Part shown: positions 21,840 through 33,599 of the stretch, piece after piece | Position numbering within the stretch: position 1 is the stretch's first letter | How the letters are laid out: every line of letters starts with the position of its first letter | DNA from: Berberis thunbergii | Taxonomy: Eukaryota > Streptophyta > Magnoliopsida > Ranunculales > Berberidaceae | Length of the DNA: 64,000 nucleotides | Direction: 5' to 3' | Assembly (NCBI GenBank): GCA_003290165.1 | Contig: QNQO01000652.1 | Span: forward strand, 496,001-560,000 | Program-made: the position numbers and the translations under genes | Notes under the pieces: generated by a model | Database searches by the model: none | Told to the model about the DNA's origin: nothing | Seen by the model: the letters and a program-made list of their open reading frames with translations, nothing else

Positions 21840-22793
21840 TGTTGATAAACCCTAATACAAGACTTCCAACTTGAGAATGTTTGCTTTCTACAACAAAATG
21901 AAAACAAAGTAAATCTCTTTAGAACTGCAGTCATAGGATGCGCCATGCCTCATTAGCTTTGCTGCTGGACAGAGTTGGCTTCTTTACTATCGACAAAATA
22001 GACAGTAAATTAAAGGTTATGCTTATCTATCAGTTTAATTATTTACCAATGAAAACATTAGGGGAACGGAGCAGTCTACAGGTTTATATGACAATACTGT
22101 TGGAGGTTCTACACATATATTGGCACACACAGCGAAATCATCCTAGATTTGGGCATGCTATTCATAATGAGTAAAGGGGTCATAGCTGCATCATCCTACA
22201 CCTATGATCTATGAAAACAAGTTGAAGTTCTCATTTTAATGCAAAGTTCTAGACAATATCCACCACTTTAACCTTAATAAGACCAGATATAGCTTAGAAG
22301 TACAAGAACACTCATCTATACATACAAAATGCTAGGAAACCAGGTTTTTGCAACCAGCATGACGTGTCATGATCTGGAAAGAATGATGAAATCTCCAAAG
22401 ATTTTAGTGTTATTAATAAATGAACTAGTGAAGATCTTAGATGGAGAAGCGGGAAGCCATCATGAACAACATTGACCCTTGATATTGATTTTCTTTTCCT
22501 TGACATCCCCCTTCCTCGATTCAAGAAAAAAAGGAACAACTATAGGGATTCCTTTATGCAATCCCCCTTTGGAGCCCTTAAAAGTGGCTTACAGGCACTA
22601 TCTGGTCACGACCAGGAAAGTATCAATGGAATGTTGTCCAAAATTTTCTAAGACGAGAAACTGCTAGTCAAATAGGAAAGGAGTTATCAAATAGCTTGAA
22701 GTTCGTTTAGAGACACAAGATCTGAATCCAGATAGCGATGGCTTGCATCTCAATTAAAGATAACACGAAAAATATTCAGTATTAAGACTTTTC
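21840..22793. other. Probable 5' intron or flank of the 93-aa gene
   Basis: No coding signal. A one-sided copy of a MITE-like sequence lies at 22330-22412. Confidence 0.4.
22330..22412. repeat. Partial copy of the GCTAGGAAACCA MITE
   Basis: GCTAGGAAACCA, then TTTTTGCAACCAG and CATGATCTGGAAAGAATGAT, match the left half of the element at 28653-28829 in the same order. The right half and its inverted end are missing. Confidence 0.6.
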
Positions 22794-22806
22794 TTCTAAC
22801 CTTGTT

Positions 22807-25388
22807 TTTTTTTTTAATAAGAATACTAGGATCTTGAAAAAATCTTTTATATCAGTCGGGGGTACATGACGACTTTACCCGATAAAAAGAACCAGATGAC
22901 ATACATCATAGCAAACCCAAAATAAATAGTGATCAAACCCCTAGATCAATGCCTATACTCGCTGTTACTTTTCTTCATTCTAGATGATCTACGAGGATAT
23001 ACCTTGATGTCTTTGAAGTCCGTCGCATCAAATCTTTTCGATAATCGAATTTGGTCTGTCTTTAAACCTGACACTACTTTTGACCTAATGGTGTATTCAT
23101 CCAAATCTTCTTCTTCTGAACTGATTGTATCCGAAATGTCGGTATCGATCTCCATTTCGATTTCGCTGTTAGCGTTACGAACCAAATAGCTAATATGTTT
23201 TATATTCGGTGCTTCAAGTACTATTGCATCCACTAAAGTTTCGTCATCTTGTACAATACCCGCATCTGCTGAAACCCCTACCTTCCAGGCATGCACCTTG
23301 TCACCACTCTGAACGCGAGTCTGAGCTCCACTGCCAGCACCATTGCCAGAGCTATAGACAAACCACTGTCAACATGATCATCTTCAGCTACTGCGTCCTC
23401 CTTTGTTGGCCCGGAGTTGCTGCCTGGAATCATTGCATTTATCTGTAGAGAAGCATTCCCACTGCTCTTCTTTTTCCCTGGGCTAGAGATCCCGACATCC
23501 CCGCCTACAGCCTTGGTCGAAACCCCCTGCGCCCTCCTTGGTTCCAATTGGTGAACATACTCGTACGCTCTCTACTGCGGCCTTGAGCTGCTACCTGAAG
23601 CATCATCACATTCTTGCAGAAAAGCATGGTCATCAGTCGCATTTTTCGCATTTTTCCTAGGGATAAACTTCTTTGGATTATCATCTATAGCATTTGATGT
23701 TTTGTTCACCAAACCAACCTGCTCTATTGGTGACGCAACGTGCTCTGCAGAAACAGAGAGTACATGCTCTGCTCTGAGCGCGACTTGCTCTGACGAAGCA
23801 AGCCCTGTTATTGGCAGAACACGCTCTGGCTGGGACGAAGCAAGCCCTATAATTGTCTCTCCTTGTTTTTGAATCGCTTTTGCAATCTCAACCGCTATGT
23901 ACCCCGCCTCAAGAAGTCCTTCCTCCGTTGTTTCTGGCTCTACCATGTCACTGACTGGATCCTTCGCCTTACAAGGCAATTGATGATTCATTAGATTACT
24001 CTCGTCTTCAACTATGTTCTCCGTAAGTGACTCGAATTTGTTTGACAACATGACATTCCCCGAATCTTTTACCATCGGCCTCTCAACACCAACGCCCTCC
24101 TGAATTTCCTCACCCTGATCATTCTTTACACCACAAGTGCTAGCTTCTGGCATTGAAATTTTATTTTTTTTAACCACTGGGACATATTGTTGCTTGAGGA
24201 CTTTGGCTTCCACCTTTTGTTTCTCAGTCTTCTTTTCTTTCACTAAGGTGAGTGTTCTCACATTGCCCTTATAACCTAACTTTTTTCTGCAATAATCCTC
24301 CTGATGTCCTAGCAATGAGCAATAATCACAATATTTGAAACCCGGGTATTCAATCTTTTGCCAAAAACCCCTATTGTTAGATCTATTTATCTAAATTCTA
24401 CTCGGCAACTTTTTCGTCAAAGTCATCTCCACGCAAGCACAGGCATAACCCGGGCGTGAAAGACATCGAGTATGATCATTCATGCGCAAAAAGATACCAA
24501 AAGAGTTCACAATTGCTTTCAAAAGAGGGATGGAATAAATGCAAAGGTAAGTTAGGCAACTCTACCCATAGTGGAACCGATATCGGATCTGCTTTCAGAC
24601 TGAAACCATCATGCCAGCGGAAAGATTTGAATCGAACTTCCCGAATTAAGAAAGAGTCCCTTGCCAAGACTTTCTTTGCTTCCGCCTCAGATTGAAGCCG
24701 GACAAGTACGTGACGTTGGTCTAGCAAACCTAGCGAGAAATCGCCTAGAATCTCCCAGGTTCGATGTATAGAATCTCTAATATCTTCCAATGTTGGTCTG
24801 TAGCTAGAGAACTTTAAGACTATCACATGTTTTTCTATGAAAGCTTCCCCACGTGTTTCATCAGATGCCGTAAGCCCAATGGCTAGCTCTCCTTTCCAGA
24901 ATCTAGTCCCCTCGACATTTGTTTCTTTAACCTCATCAACCAGTATTTTTTCAAGTATTTGAGCGAAAGACGGCTTAGTAGTCTCTACCGCAGGTTTGTT
25001 ACTCCCCATTGGGGGAGAGGAAGTGTTGACGGCTAGAGGAGCCGTCCTATCACGTTGTTCCCTTCCCTAGCTAGGTTTGCACGGTCGAGCAACTAAAGCA
25101 GAGAAGACAGTAGCAACTCGTTCCTCTGCAATTCTTCTGGAAGTGAAAATCCAGGCAGAGAGAGTGGCTAGAGAAAGCGGCAGCCGGTCGATCGAAATCC
25201 AGGCAGAGTTCCGATCTAAATCCAGGCAGAGAGCGGCCGGATTGGTCGATCTAAATCAATGTCGATCTAAATCAGTGTCGATCTAACTCCAGGCAGAGAA
25301 GGCTGGAGAAAGCGACAGCCGGTTGATCTAGCGGCTGGATTGGTGGCGACGGCTGTCGTTTCCTAAACCCTAGCGGCAGCGGCCTGGA
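22807..25388 (-). mobile_element. ORF1-only LINE with 13-bp target duplication
   Basis: The direct repeat TTCTAACCTTGTT flanks the element at 22794-22806 and 25389-25401. A T-run follows the left copy on the plus strand, so the element is on the minus strand with its 3' poly-A at the left. The interior holds a 5' leader with repeated ccaggcagag and gtcgatctaaatc motifs (25090-25330), ORF1 at about 23200-25009, and a short 3' region. No reverse transcriptase or endonuclease coding is present in the 2.6 kb, although both ends are defined. It is a non-autonomous LINE derivative or a copy retrotransposed after internal deletion. Confidence 0.85.
22946..25009 (-). pseudogene. LINE ORF1 (DUF4283 plus zinc knuckle), interrupted
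   Basis: Segment 24476-25009 (177 aa) has the DUF4283-like fold of plant LINE ORF1: KGELAIGLTASDE, HVIVLKFSSYRPTLEDIRD, HVLVRLQSEAEAKKVLARDS, then RWHDGFSLKADPISVPLWVE. After a frame break, 23572-24315 begins in the CCHC knuckle (LLGHQEDYCRKKLGY) and runs into a long acidic and Lys-rich tail. A further frame at 22946-23296 is rich in Glu, Asp and Ser. ORF1 binds the element RNA. Breaks around 24320-24480 and after 23572 disrupt it. Confidence 0.75.
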
Positions 25389-25401
25389 TTCTAACCTTGT
25401 T

Positions 25402-26204
25402 GCTAGCTTTCCAAAGCCCCAAACCAATCTCAATTTTCTTTTATTTGAAAAAAAAAAATCAATAAATTCTCATGTGCTGGTGGTGACCACAGATAACTAA
25501 TTGCAGCAATGGCAGGCATCCAAAGGTTGCTGAGTTGAGAGGTTTCCGACAATGCAAATGAGTGCACAAACAATGTAGGCATGGGTAGTCGAGAAGAAGT
25601 GCTGGAGGACTGAATGTAGAAGAGGATTTTATTTAAAAGCGATCGATCACAATCTCAAAGGTCAAGAACCCAAGAATTTATGAAAATGTTACTTTGAAAT
25701 AATAATCTGAAAAGGAAGTGGGGTTCTAAAGTGAATAGCATGCATTCGTTGCTTGGTTCTCCCTCAGTGGACTTTTAAAGGAAAAAGAAAATCCATTGAT
25801 GAAAATCAATTGTCTCTAAATCTTCTTCCAGGTGTCCGCAAATTGTTCAAAAGCAACCAATTGCTCATCAATCAAATAGACTGCATCAGATCAAAATTGT
25901 TTCTAGGGTATCTAAGTTTCTCTTCTTGTAATCCCTCTCGGCCAAGCCAACATTACTTGTGCAACTTTCTTAGGTTTTGCAATAACAACAAATCAATAAT
26001 ACCAAAATTTCCCTTAAAATTAATCAAATTGGTGCAGGACTGCAAACATGGATGGACACCCAAACAACATAAAACTAAAGAGGAGGCAAATTTAAATCAA
26101 TACTGACAGGACAGCAATCAGAAATTCAAGCCAAAATGTAACCCTAACAACATACATACAGATTATTATATCACACCATGGAAGGAAGAAACATAGATAC
26201 ATAC
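25402..26204. other. Flank or intron sequence, no gene seen
   Basis: AT-rich. A 117-aa frame at 25753-26106 shows no family resemblance. Confidence 0.4.
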
Positions 26205-26405
26205 CTGAAACAACGACAAATATTTCCGCTTAGCTTAGCTTAGCTTCTTCTGGATAAATCTTGTGCCTGTCAGTCTCTGAAGATTTTGAACGGTAGGGTG
26301 GGGCGCAAGTGACCTGCCTCATTACGACTTGGAGAATAAGTTGAGGCCTTTGGGCCCAAATTAGTTTTAGCAATGGGCCGGTCCCAACTAACCGAGCCCA
26401 ATTGT
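26205..26405 (-). promoter_or_regulatory. Possible non-coding first exon and site II promoter, minus strand
   Basis: On the minus strand GTTGTTTCAG|GTATGTATC forms a strong donor at 26205. Upstream of it are two TGGGCC-type elements (TTGGGCCCAA near 26349-26358 and ATGGGCC near 26374-26380) and AGCCCAA. Site II TGGGCC motifs are typical of TCP-regulated plant housekeeping promoters. I infer a 5'UTR exon of the 93-aa gene at 21.4-21.8 kb, about 4.3 kb downstream on this strand. No transcript evidence is available. Confidence 0.4.
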
Positions 26406-26599
26406 TATAAATAAATATTAAAGAGAAAATTTGAAAATTTCAAGCAACCATATAATTAAATTGCATTACTTAAAAGCTAACAACATTTAGGGTCAGTGTA
26501 CATCCCATCTCATAACTACTAATACTACTATAGCTCCTACCATCATTAACATAAGACCAAATCAGCAAGAAGGTTGGTTGTTAAGTTCACATTTCTTCT

Positions 26600-27030
26600 A
26601 ATACGAGTAGATGGATCTGCTGCTGGGGATAGGACTGCCGGGATGATACGGGGTGATTGCCTCAAGGCTAAGCATATCTTTTTAGGGATGGATCAAACAA
26701 TAAGGCCGAGGTTTGGGTTTTGCTAGAAGGCGTAAGACTATGTAAGCAAGAAAGGGTTTCAAAGTGTATTACACGAACTCGATGCTAGTTAAGGCTTGGC
26801 TTTAAGGCAAATATAAAATCCCTTGTTTCCTTGAGAATGCATCAAAGGAGAACCACAATTTGCTCAGAGATATGGAAGATTCACATGTTCATGTTTTTCG
26901 TGAGGTAAATGATGTGGCGATGCGCTGGCGGAGTTGGCACAGGCTGAGGTTCGTACCGGATTGTATGATAACGTTTCTCTTCCTAGGATACCACATGTGT
27001 TTCTGAGATTAGACAAAGAACACACTACAT
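26600..27030 (+). mobile_element. RNase H-type (RVT_3) LINE tail remnant
   Basis: The plus-strand translation starts DGSAAGDRTAGMIRGDCL, resembling the start of the plant LINE RNase H domain. VSKKGFKVYYTNSMLVKAWL follows at about 26740-26810, and DMEDSHVHVFREVND at about 26870-26915 corresponds to the HVxREaN block. Stops interrupt it. It is an isolated fragment in the opposite orientation to the LINE remnant at 27.3-29.7 kb. Confidence 0.55.
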
Positions 27031-27059
27031 AATTGCAAAGACCAGAACGATTTGTTATG

Positions 27060-27328
27060 TTTTGATTTTTAAATCTCCGTCTTTAGGGGTAAAATCGTAA
27101 CGTACCCCTGTGTATTTCATCTCTTTTTGAGAAAGTTAATAAAGGTCTGACATCTCAAAGTTGCCCCTTTACACTGAAAGATATATATATATATATATAT
27201 AGAATTTGTGTTTTAGACAAACTGCCATGATAAGTTTTCGCTGCTGCCATTGCTCACTTTCGCAATATCTTTACTATGAATAATCACCACAACCTTGTTG
27301 TACAATTTCACAATCCCTCGTTTACTTG
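27060..27328. other. Spacer with (TA)n
   Basis: A short TA repeat lies at about 27181-27201. No gene is seen. Confidence 0.5.
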
Positions 27329-29705
27329 TTATCTTGACCATTCCAGTTCAGCTTCAAAAGTTGTTGTCATGCCTTTCATACACCACCATTTATTAATGCT
27401 TCTTATCTTTCCAGCTGGATCAGTCACATAGGATGCAAAAGATTCACCACCTGCCCTGTGGAAAGCAACATCAGTGACAAGTAGAATACAATCATGACCT
27501 GCCAGTTTTTTAGCATGCTCAAAACATTTAAATAAGAATGATTTTTTTGCAACTGTATCATCTTGTAGTTGGTCAGTATGAGCGTTATTTGTATCTATTT
27601 GTTGTTGCTTCATGTTACTTGAATTCCACCAAAGATTAGTTGAGCTATTAGCCAATCTTGCTACCACCTGTATTATAAATTGTTTGTGCTAAAAAAAACC
27701 AACTTGTTTGTTGTCTGCCAAATTTGATAAAGGACTGCAATTGCTCCGACCATACTATTTTCTCTATCACACACTCCATCATGCATAAACCATAAAATTT
27801 CTAGGAAATCTTTCTCATGAGAGAAGTTCATTCTATCCCGTCCAATCGGTGTCTTAGAAACACTCCAAACTTGAACAACAAGAGGACACTGAAAGAGAAC
27901 ATGCCTCGATGTTTCCTTTTATGTGTTGCAAAGTGGGCATTCATTACTTACTGCTACGTGGTGATGTGTAAGGGCATCTCCAACAAGGAATAATCCTTTT
28001 TATTTTCGAAATAAACAACTGTACTAGATGAGGAACCTTTGAGTTTCCAAATATCTTGCAACAACTTCCTATCATCACCTCTAGACGAATACGCATTAGT
28101 CATTACCATGTCATCACTTCTAAATGATCTATATGTTGATTTCATGGTGAAACCTCTTATGGTTTCATGTTTCTAGATAAGCACATCGTGTTCTTCCGAA
28201 TGTCTAATAGGGGTGTCGATAATTGCCATAGCAACCTGTTATGGGAAGAACAATTCGATAGTAGGTTGGTCTCATTCTTTGTGCCCTCCTCATTCCTGGA
28301 CAATTAGGTCGCTTAATGAATCAAATAGAGACAAGATATAAGGAAACAAAATCCTCAAATGGAAGAAATTTGGTACCCACGGATCCCCTATATATTGAAT
28401 GACTCCCCATTAGCAACCGTCCACAAGAAGGCGTTGATAGTCTTCCCAATCTCCTCCAAAGGAAAGAAGAGCAAATTCGGTAGAACAAGCTTGGAAAAAG
28501 CTACAATTATTAAAGTAAATAGACTTAAGAAGTATTGGAAAAATATCATTTGGATGCTCCAAAACTCTAAACACTATCTTAAACAGCAAGACAAGATTTT
28601 TAGGCCTGGACAATTGAATGTTGACCCTACCCATGTTTTCAGAAGCGAAAATGCTAGGAAACCATATTTTTGTAACCAGGGTTTGTAACTATGGTGTCGT
28701 GGCATGATCTTGAAAGAATGATAAAATCCCCAAAGTGTTTATGTGTATCTCGAGGTTGTAAAAAACCTTCTCTAACGATGCCACATCATCCTGGTTATAA
28801 AACATGGTTACAAAACTTGGTTCCCTAGCCTCACTCTTTCAGGAGCGGACACTAATTCACATATAGCTAAAAATCTGTTTGAAAAGTCCAACTTCTTAAG
28901 AATAGAAGTTGGAAGAATGAAAGTTTTTTTTTCGGTATATGGGAATTGGAGAAGAGATTGATTTAATCAAAATTGTTCTGTCAACCCCATACAAGAGTTT
29001 GCACTTCCAATAAGCAATGTACCTTTGGACCTTATCAATCAAATAGGTGAAATATTTAATTTGTTTATGGTGAGGATCAAGGGGAGGCCCAAATATTTCA
29101 TTTTTTGGTTCACAACTCTCATGCCCAAAACCCTAAGGATCATAAGTTTGTGTCTGTGGTGAACATTAGGGGTAAAATGGATTAATGATTTGTTAAAAAA
29201 AAATTGACTAATTGACCATACACGACATAATAATCATTTTGAGGTTTTTTTTTTTCACTTGGTGGCATTGATCGAAAGAGGCTTTACAGAAAAGGATAAG
29301 GTTATTGGCAAACAATAAGTGATTGATGTCTCAAGAATATCTTCTACCTTTAAAGCCATTATCTCCTCACTGGCTTGGGCTTTAAGCATCATTCTAGAAA
29401 GCGTCTCAACAAGAACAATGAATAAGAAATTGGAGAAAAATGTCCCCTTGTCTAATACCTCTACTAAGATTGGTGAAAACATTGGGTTTACTATTAATTA
29501 GAACATTGTATACCACTGATGAAAGACAACAATGTACAAGATTACACCAATCATTGGAGAAACCAAAAGTTGAATAGATATCAAGAAGAGAATCCCACTC
29601 AACCCTATTATACGCTTTGCCCATGTCCATCTTGATGTTTTTTTTGGAAAGCTGGGTTTTAATAGGATTCCATAACCTATCAACAAGGTACGACCTACAT
29701 GGCAA
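27329..29705 (-). mobile_element. LINE ORF2 remnant: RT, zf-RVT, RNase H
   Basis: On the minus strand, blocks appear in the correct order. The RT motif DMGKAYNRVEWDSL and LSRGIRQGD lie at 29406-29705. Decayed RT C terminus follows at 29255-29480. A zinc-binding region with KSTYRSF, IWKLKGSSS and FQCPLVVQVWSV lies at about 27800-28145. An RNase H domain with ILLVTDVAFHRAGG and TTTFEAELEW lies at 27329-27480. Multiple stops make it inactive. The N-terminal endonuclease and ORF1 are missing, and a MITE has inserted at 28653-28829. Confidence 0.72.
28653..28829. repeat. MITE with GCTAGGAAACCA ends
   Basis: The left end GCTAGGAAACCATATTTTTG is inverted relative to the right end CAAAACTTGGTTCCCTAGC. 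The inner part repeats GTAACCA/TGGTTAC and TGCCAC motifs in opposite orientation. A half copy lies at 22330-22412. Confidence 0.68.
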
Positions 29706-29719
29706 GATGAATCATATTT

Positions 29720-30060
29720 ATGTCCATCTTGATGTTGATAGGATCACATACCCCATGTCCATCTTGATGTTGATCCGCCCATATTTTCTTCTTCAGATGC
29801 ATCATCTCTTGTACCATATTTATGTCGTCTCCAATAAGTCTGTCTACGATATAAGCCTCATGACATGGCAAGATGAATTTGGGAAGTAGAAGTTGTAGGT
29901 GATTGGGTAATATTTTAGAGAATTTTTTGTAGCATATATTGCAAAGGATTATGAATATGAATTGGAAAACTTGAGTGGGATGGAGACATTTGGGGATGAG
30001 GGCAATTATGGAGGTACATGTTTATTGACGAAAAAGTACTGAACTGTATTGATGACATTC
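29720..30060. other. Spacer preceding the CACTA element
   Basis: Direct short repeats of ccatcttgatgttgat occur near 29726-29775. No gene is seen. The last three bases, TTC (30058-30060), are the left copy of the CACTA target duplication. Confidence 0.5.
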
Positions 30061-30328
30061 CACTACACCAAATAACTCCATTTATAGCATTCTTCAATAG
30101 CCTTTTCTACCAATATGCTATGAAAAACCAAATTCCAATGGGTTTAAAATTAAAAAACGCTATCAATGGCTTGGCGGGATTTTTGGCGCCCCAAATTTTT
30201 TTTTTTGCTCGACTTTATGTTTCCTCTCCTCCCCTTTCCTTCCTCTCCCCTCTATCTGCTATGCATTGTTTCCTCTCCTCTCCCTCTGCTATGTTTCCTC
30301 TCCCTCTGCTCACTATCTAATTTGAGAA

Positions 30329-30416
30329 GGAGAGGACGAGAGGTTGAGAAATTGCTAGGTTTAGGTTAGCAACAGTGAAGTTTGGGGCTCCAATTTCTCA
30401 ACCTCTCGTCCTCTCC
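30329..30416. repeat. 26-bp perfect inverted repeat
   Basis: GGAGAGGACGAGAGGTTGAG and the following bases (30329-30354) are exactly complementary to 30391-30416, with a 36-base loop. It sits just upstream of the first captured exon inside a CT-rich leader. Confidence 0.9.
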
Positions 30417-30491
30417 CTCTGTTCTTGCTCGCCTCTCTTCCTCTCCTTCTCCTCTTGTTCGCCTCTCTTCCTCTCCCTCTGCTATTTGCAG

Positions 30492-32285
30492 CTCGCCATG
30501 TTTTGTACACCAAGCTTGCAAATGTTCTATCAAAGAAGGCTTTGTTCTATACTTTTATAATCCCATTTATTGCCTTCTTTGGGGCATTTAGGTTTGTTCT
30601 ATATCCCCTCAGCAATGTGTTCCACCCCGCTGCTCTTGCAGATAAGCTTTTGGCAACTATGGGGCCTAGGTTTCTGGGTCCTATTGCAATTCTCAGGATT
30701 GGGAGCTTCTGCTTGTTCTATGTCATGGCTGAGCTTTGGGGGAGTGTGGTGATTTCAGTTCTGTTTTGGGGTTTTGCTAATCAGGTATAATTTCTTGTCA
30801 ACTTGATTTGATTTGTCTGTTTTCATTTCATTTTTATGATTTTGTTTCAAGAATTTATGATTCATACCTTGCTGTTATAAGTCCTAGTTCTTGCTTATGT
30901 TGCATACTCTTATTCATTTGGTAATGAGGATTTGATTTTGGATAAGTTAGGAATGAATATTTTCTAATTGAGGAGCTTCCATGACACTTACCCTTGGTTT
31001 GTTTATCAAATTTGTTCATGTGCTTTTAGCCTTTTAATAGATTTTATTTTTTTTATTCTACATACAACATTTCCGTCTTTTCATGCCTTGATAAGTGGAT
31101 CTGACTTTTGGATTTAGCTGTAGAATTTGTGTGGATGATGTTGTTCTTGCCTTTCATTTTCTTGATGTTTTAAGAATGATTGATACTCAAATTATTTCAC
31201 AAATAACATATGTTGGATCTACTATGATTGCGGCAATTGTGGTCGTACTATATGACACGAATGCTTTGATTTGCACGTGTTCTTTATATTGTCTGATTTC
31301 CTTATGCAATGGCTGCAAAGTATCTCTATGGTTGGATTGCAAAGTGTCACCCAATCATGAAAATCCAGTTTGTAGTTATAAATAAAAACAATAATTTTTT
31401 CAAGGGTGTTTTGGGGATTTTGAAAATCGATAATGTTTAGGCGTGCATAACAATCATTGAGATGTTGATGCTCTTGCAAGGAGCTTTAATGGCACTGATT
31501 TATGAAGTTCCAATTATGAATTTATTTAATGCACATACATGCACTCAAACAGCTTTACTTTGTTTGTGTTGTGCTAGTTGTTTAAATTTCATGAGTAGTT
31601 CTTGAAGCTCACAATAGGTTTTACCAACCGGATAAATTGGATTCTTTAGCAATTACGCTTCTCACAGGAGTCATAAGTTCCAAACATGGAGTTATGTGGT
31701 CTTTTATGACCATCACGTTGAATTTGATGTTAGTGATGTATAACACAATCTCACATTCGATGAGAAAATGAATTAGGCTATCGTATGTTATGGTTTTTAT
31801 TATCACAAAAATGATCGCTATTTGAGAATAGCAATGGTGTGTTATTTTGGCCAATCACAGTTATTAATTTGGGTTGATTTCCTGCTGGTCACAAAATGGA
31901 TAGTTAAAAGGAAAGAAATGAATTTAAAAACAGATACATCACATCTTAGTTGATTTGAAGGATGTGTAGCTGTTCTATGGTTGCATGCAATCTTTTAGTG
32001 TATAATTTGCTATTCTTATCAATTGCAATGAACTAAGAACTCAACACTTTTGTAAAAATTTCCTTTACCTTTAATTGTTTTTTTTTAATTATCTTTTTTG
32101 TTCCTTATTGGTTACAACGAGCTTTAGCAAAAGTTTTAGCAGCATCATAGCGGCCCTTCTATTTTTCATATTGATATACTGGTGAATAGAGATATACCTA
32201 ATGCCATTGCTTCCTCTGTTATTTGCAGATTACTACTGTTGATGAGGCGAAAAGATTCTACTCACTATGGGCTAGAGTCAGCCAG
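30492..32285 (+). pseudogene. Captured fragment of plastidic ATP/ADP translocase (NTT/TLC family)
   Basis: The NTT family exchanges ATP for ADP across the plastid inner envelope. Exon 30492-30784 encodes VLYTKLANVLSKKALFYTF, FIAFFGAFRFVLYPLSN, MGPRFLGPIAILRIGSFCLF and YVMAELWGSVVISVLFWG, closely matching an internal membrane region of NTT1-type carriers. It ends FANQ|gtataa. The next exon, 32229-32285, begins ITTVDEAKRFYSLW, the correct continuation, but then diverges (ARVSQ where GLGANVAL is expected). Both introns keep GT-AG. The upstream N terminus and most of the downstream carrier are absent. The sequence before 30492 is CT-rich and unrelated. Confidence 0.85.
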
Positions 32286-33599
32286 GTATGGTGTTTTTAT
32301 TGCTTACAAGTTTATGGTTGCAATTTGGGTTTTGAAAGTTTGGTTGGCCTAGTTCATGCTAAAGGTCTGCTAGTTGCAATAGGGATGCTGGTGTAATTGT
32401 AGATGGGTCAGGAGTTGGTTATTTTTTCTTTGTTGTTCAAGTCATAATAATATATTCATGTCTAGCAATTGACTTGGATTTTACATTTCACACTGACTCA
32501 AGTCATACACTTTTCAATTATTTGCAGCAGAGTTAGCTTCGATCTCCTCACCATTTCGAAGCTTTCGATTTCGATTTGATTTCGATTTCAATAGAGTAAG
32601 ATTTTGATTTCAGGCTTGTGCCACAGTGATTTACTTTTGCAAATTTGGTAGGTAGAGTGTTCTGGTCAACATATACACTGCCACTACTCTACGGATCTGA
32701 TTTTGTGCACATGCCTGATGAGCCTATCAAATTTTTTGTTTGTTTGTTTCTAATAAATGTTGATGATAAAAGTATAATATATACAAATGCTAAGGTCCAT
32801 ATTCATATAAATAGAATTGTTTTTTCTTGTTCTTTTGTTTGTTAAACCAAGCGTTCCATTCAAAACCAAACCAAAGCAGGGCATCAGAGTTTTTATTCTT
32901 CTTACATACATAGATTACTGAAAATACCATACAGCTAAACATACTTACATCCCCACTGGTTTTGGTTATTTTTGCTATTTGGATGGATGTATGACAAATG
33001 CTATGATGTATATACATGACACCAAGCATAGAGTAAATTTACATAAGCAATGCATGATTTCAAAAAAATTTCAGTACATTATAATGGTAACTCTTTACTT
33101 TCAGTTTGTTGTTTGTCTTTGTCAATTTTGTGGGTGCAAAACAAAAAAGCAGAAAACTAATTTGCTTCAGACAACATTTTTAGTCAATTATGGTCACTAA
33201 CATACCGAGAAGAGAACTTATGAATTCAAGCAAGAAGTTGCATTCTCTTATTGATCAACCAGTCAATGATCAACGTTATCCTGCATGCAAACTGGTGAGT
33301 TATATGGCACTGCATTCATTGTTTTTTTAAGCCAGATGGTTGCAAAATTGCCTCTCTAAATACTTTTGGATTCTGAGTTTGGCTGAGTTACTTTGCATTT
33401 TGCAATAACCGGTGACATCTAGTGGTGGTTGTATGTGCTCTCCGGCAAGTAGTGGTTTGAAGAAGACCTCGGAACCTGATATTCACATAATTATTACATA
33501 ATATATCCCTTAATTTATATATGTTAGTGTTTCGATTATTATATTTTATAGTAATTATTTCGTTTTCATGTCTTTGTAGGAATTTGAGCGTGAACGATG

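Noticed and set aside
31095..31385. 96-aa open frame in the NTT fragment intron
   Set aside because: Intronic position between two matched NTT exons; no similarity recognised.
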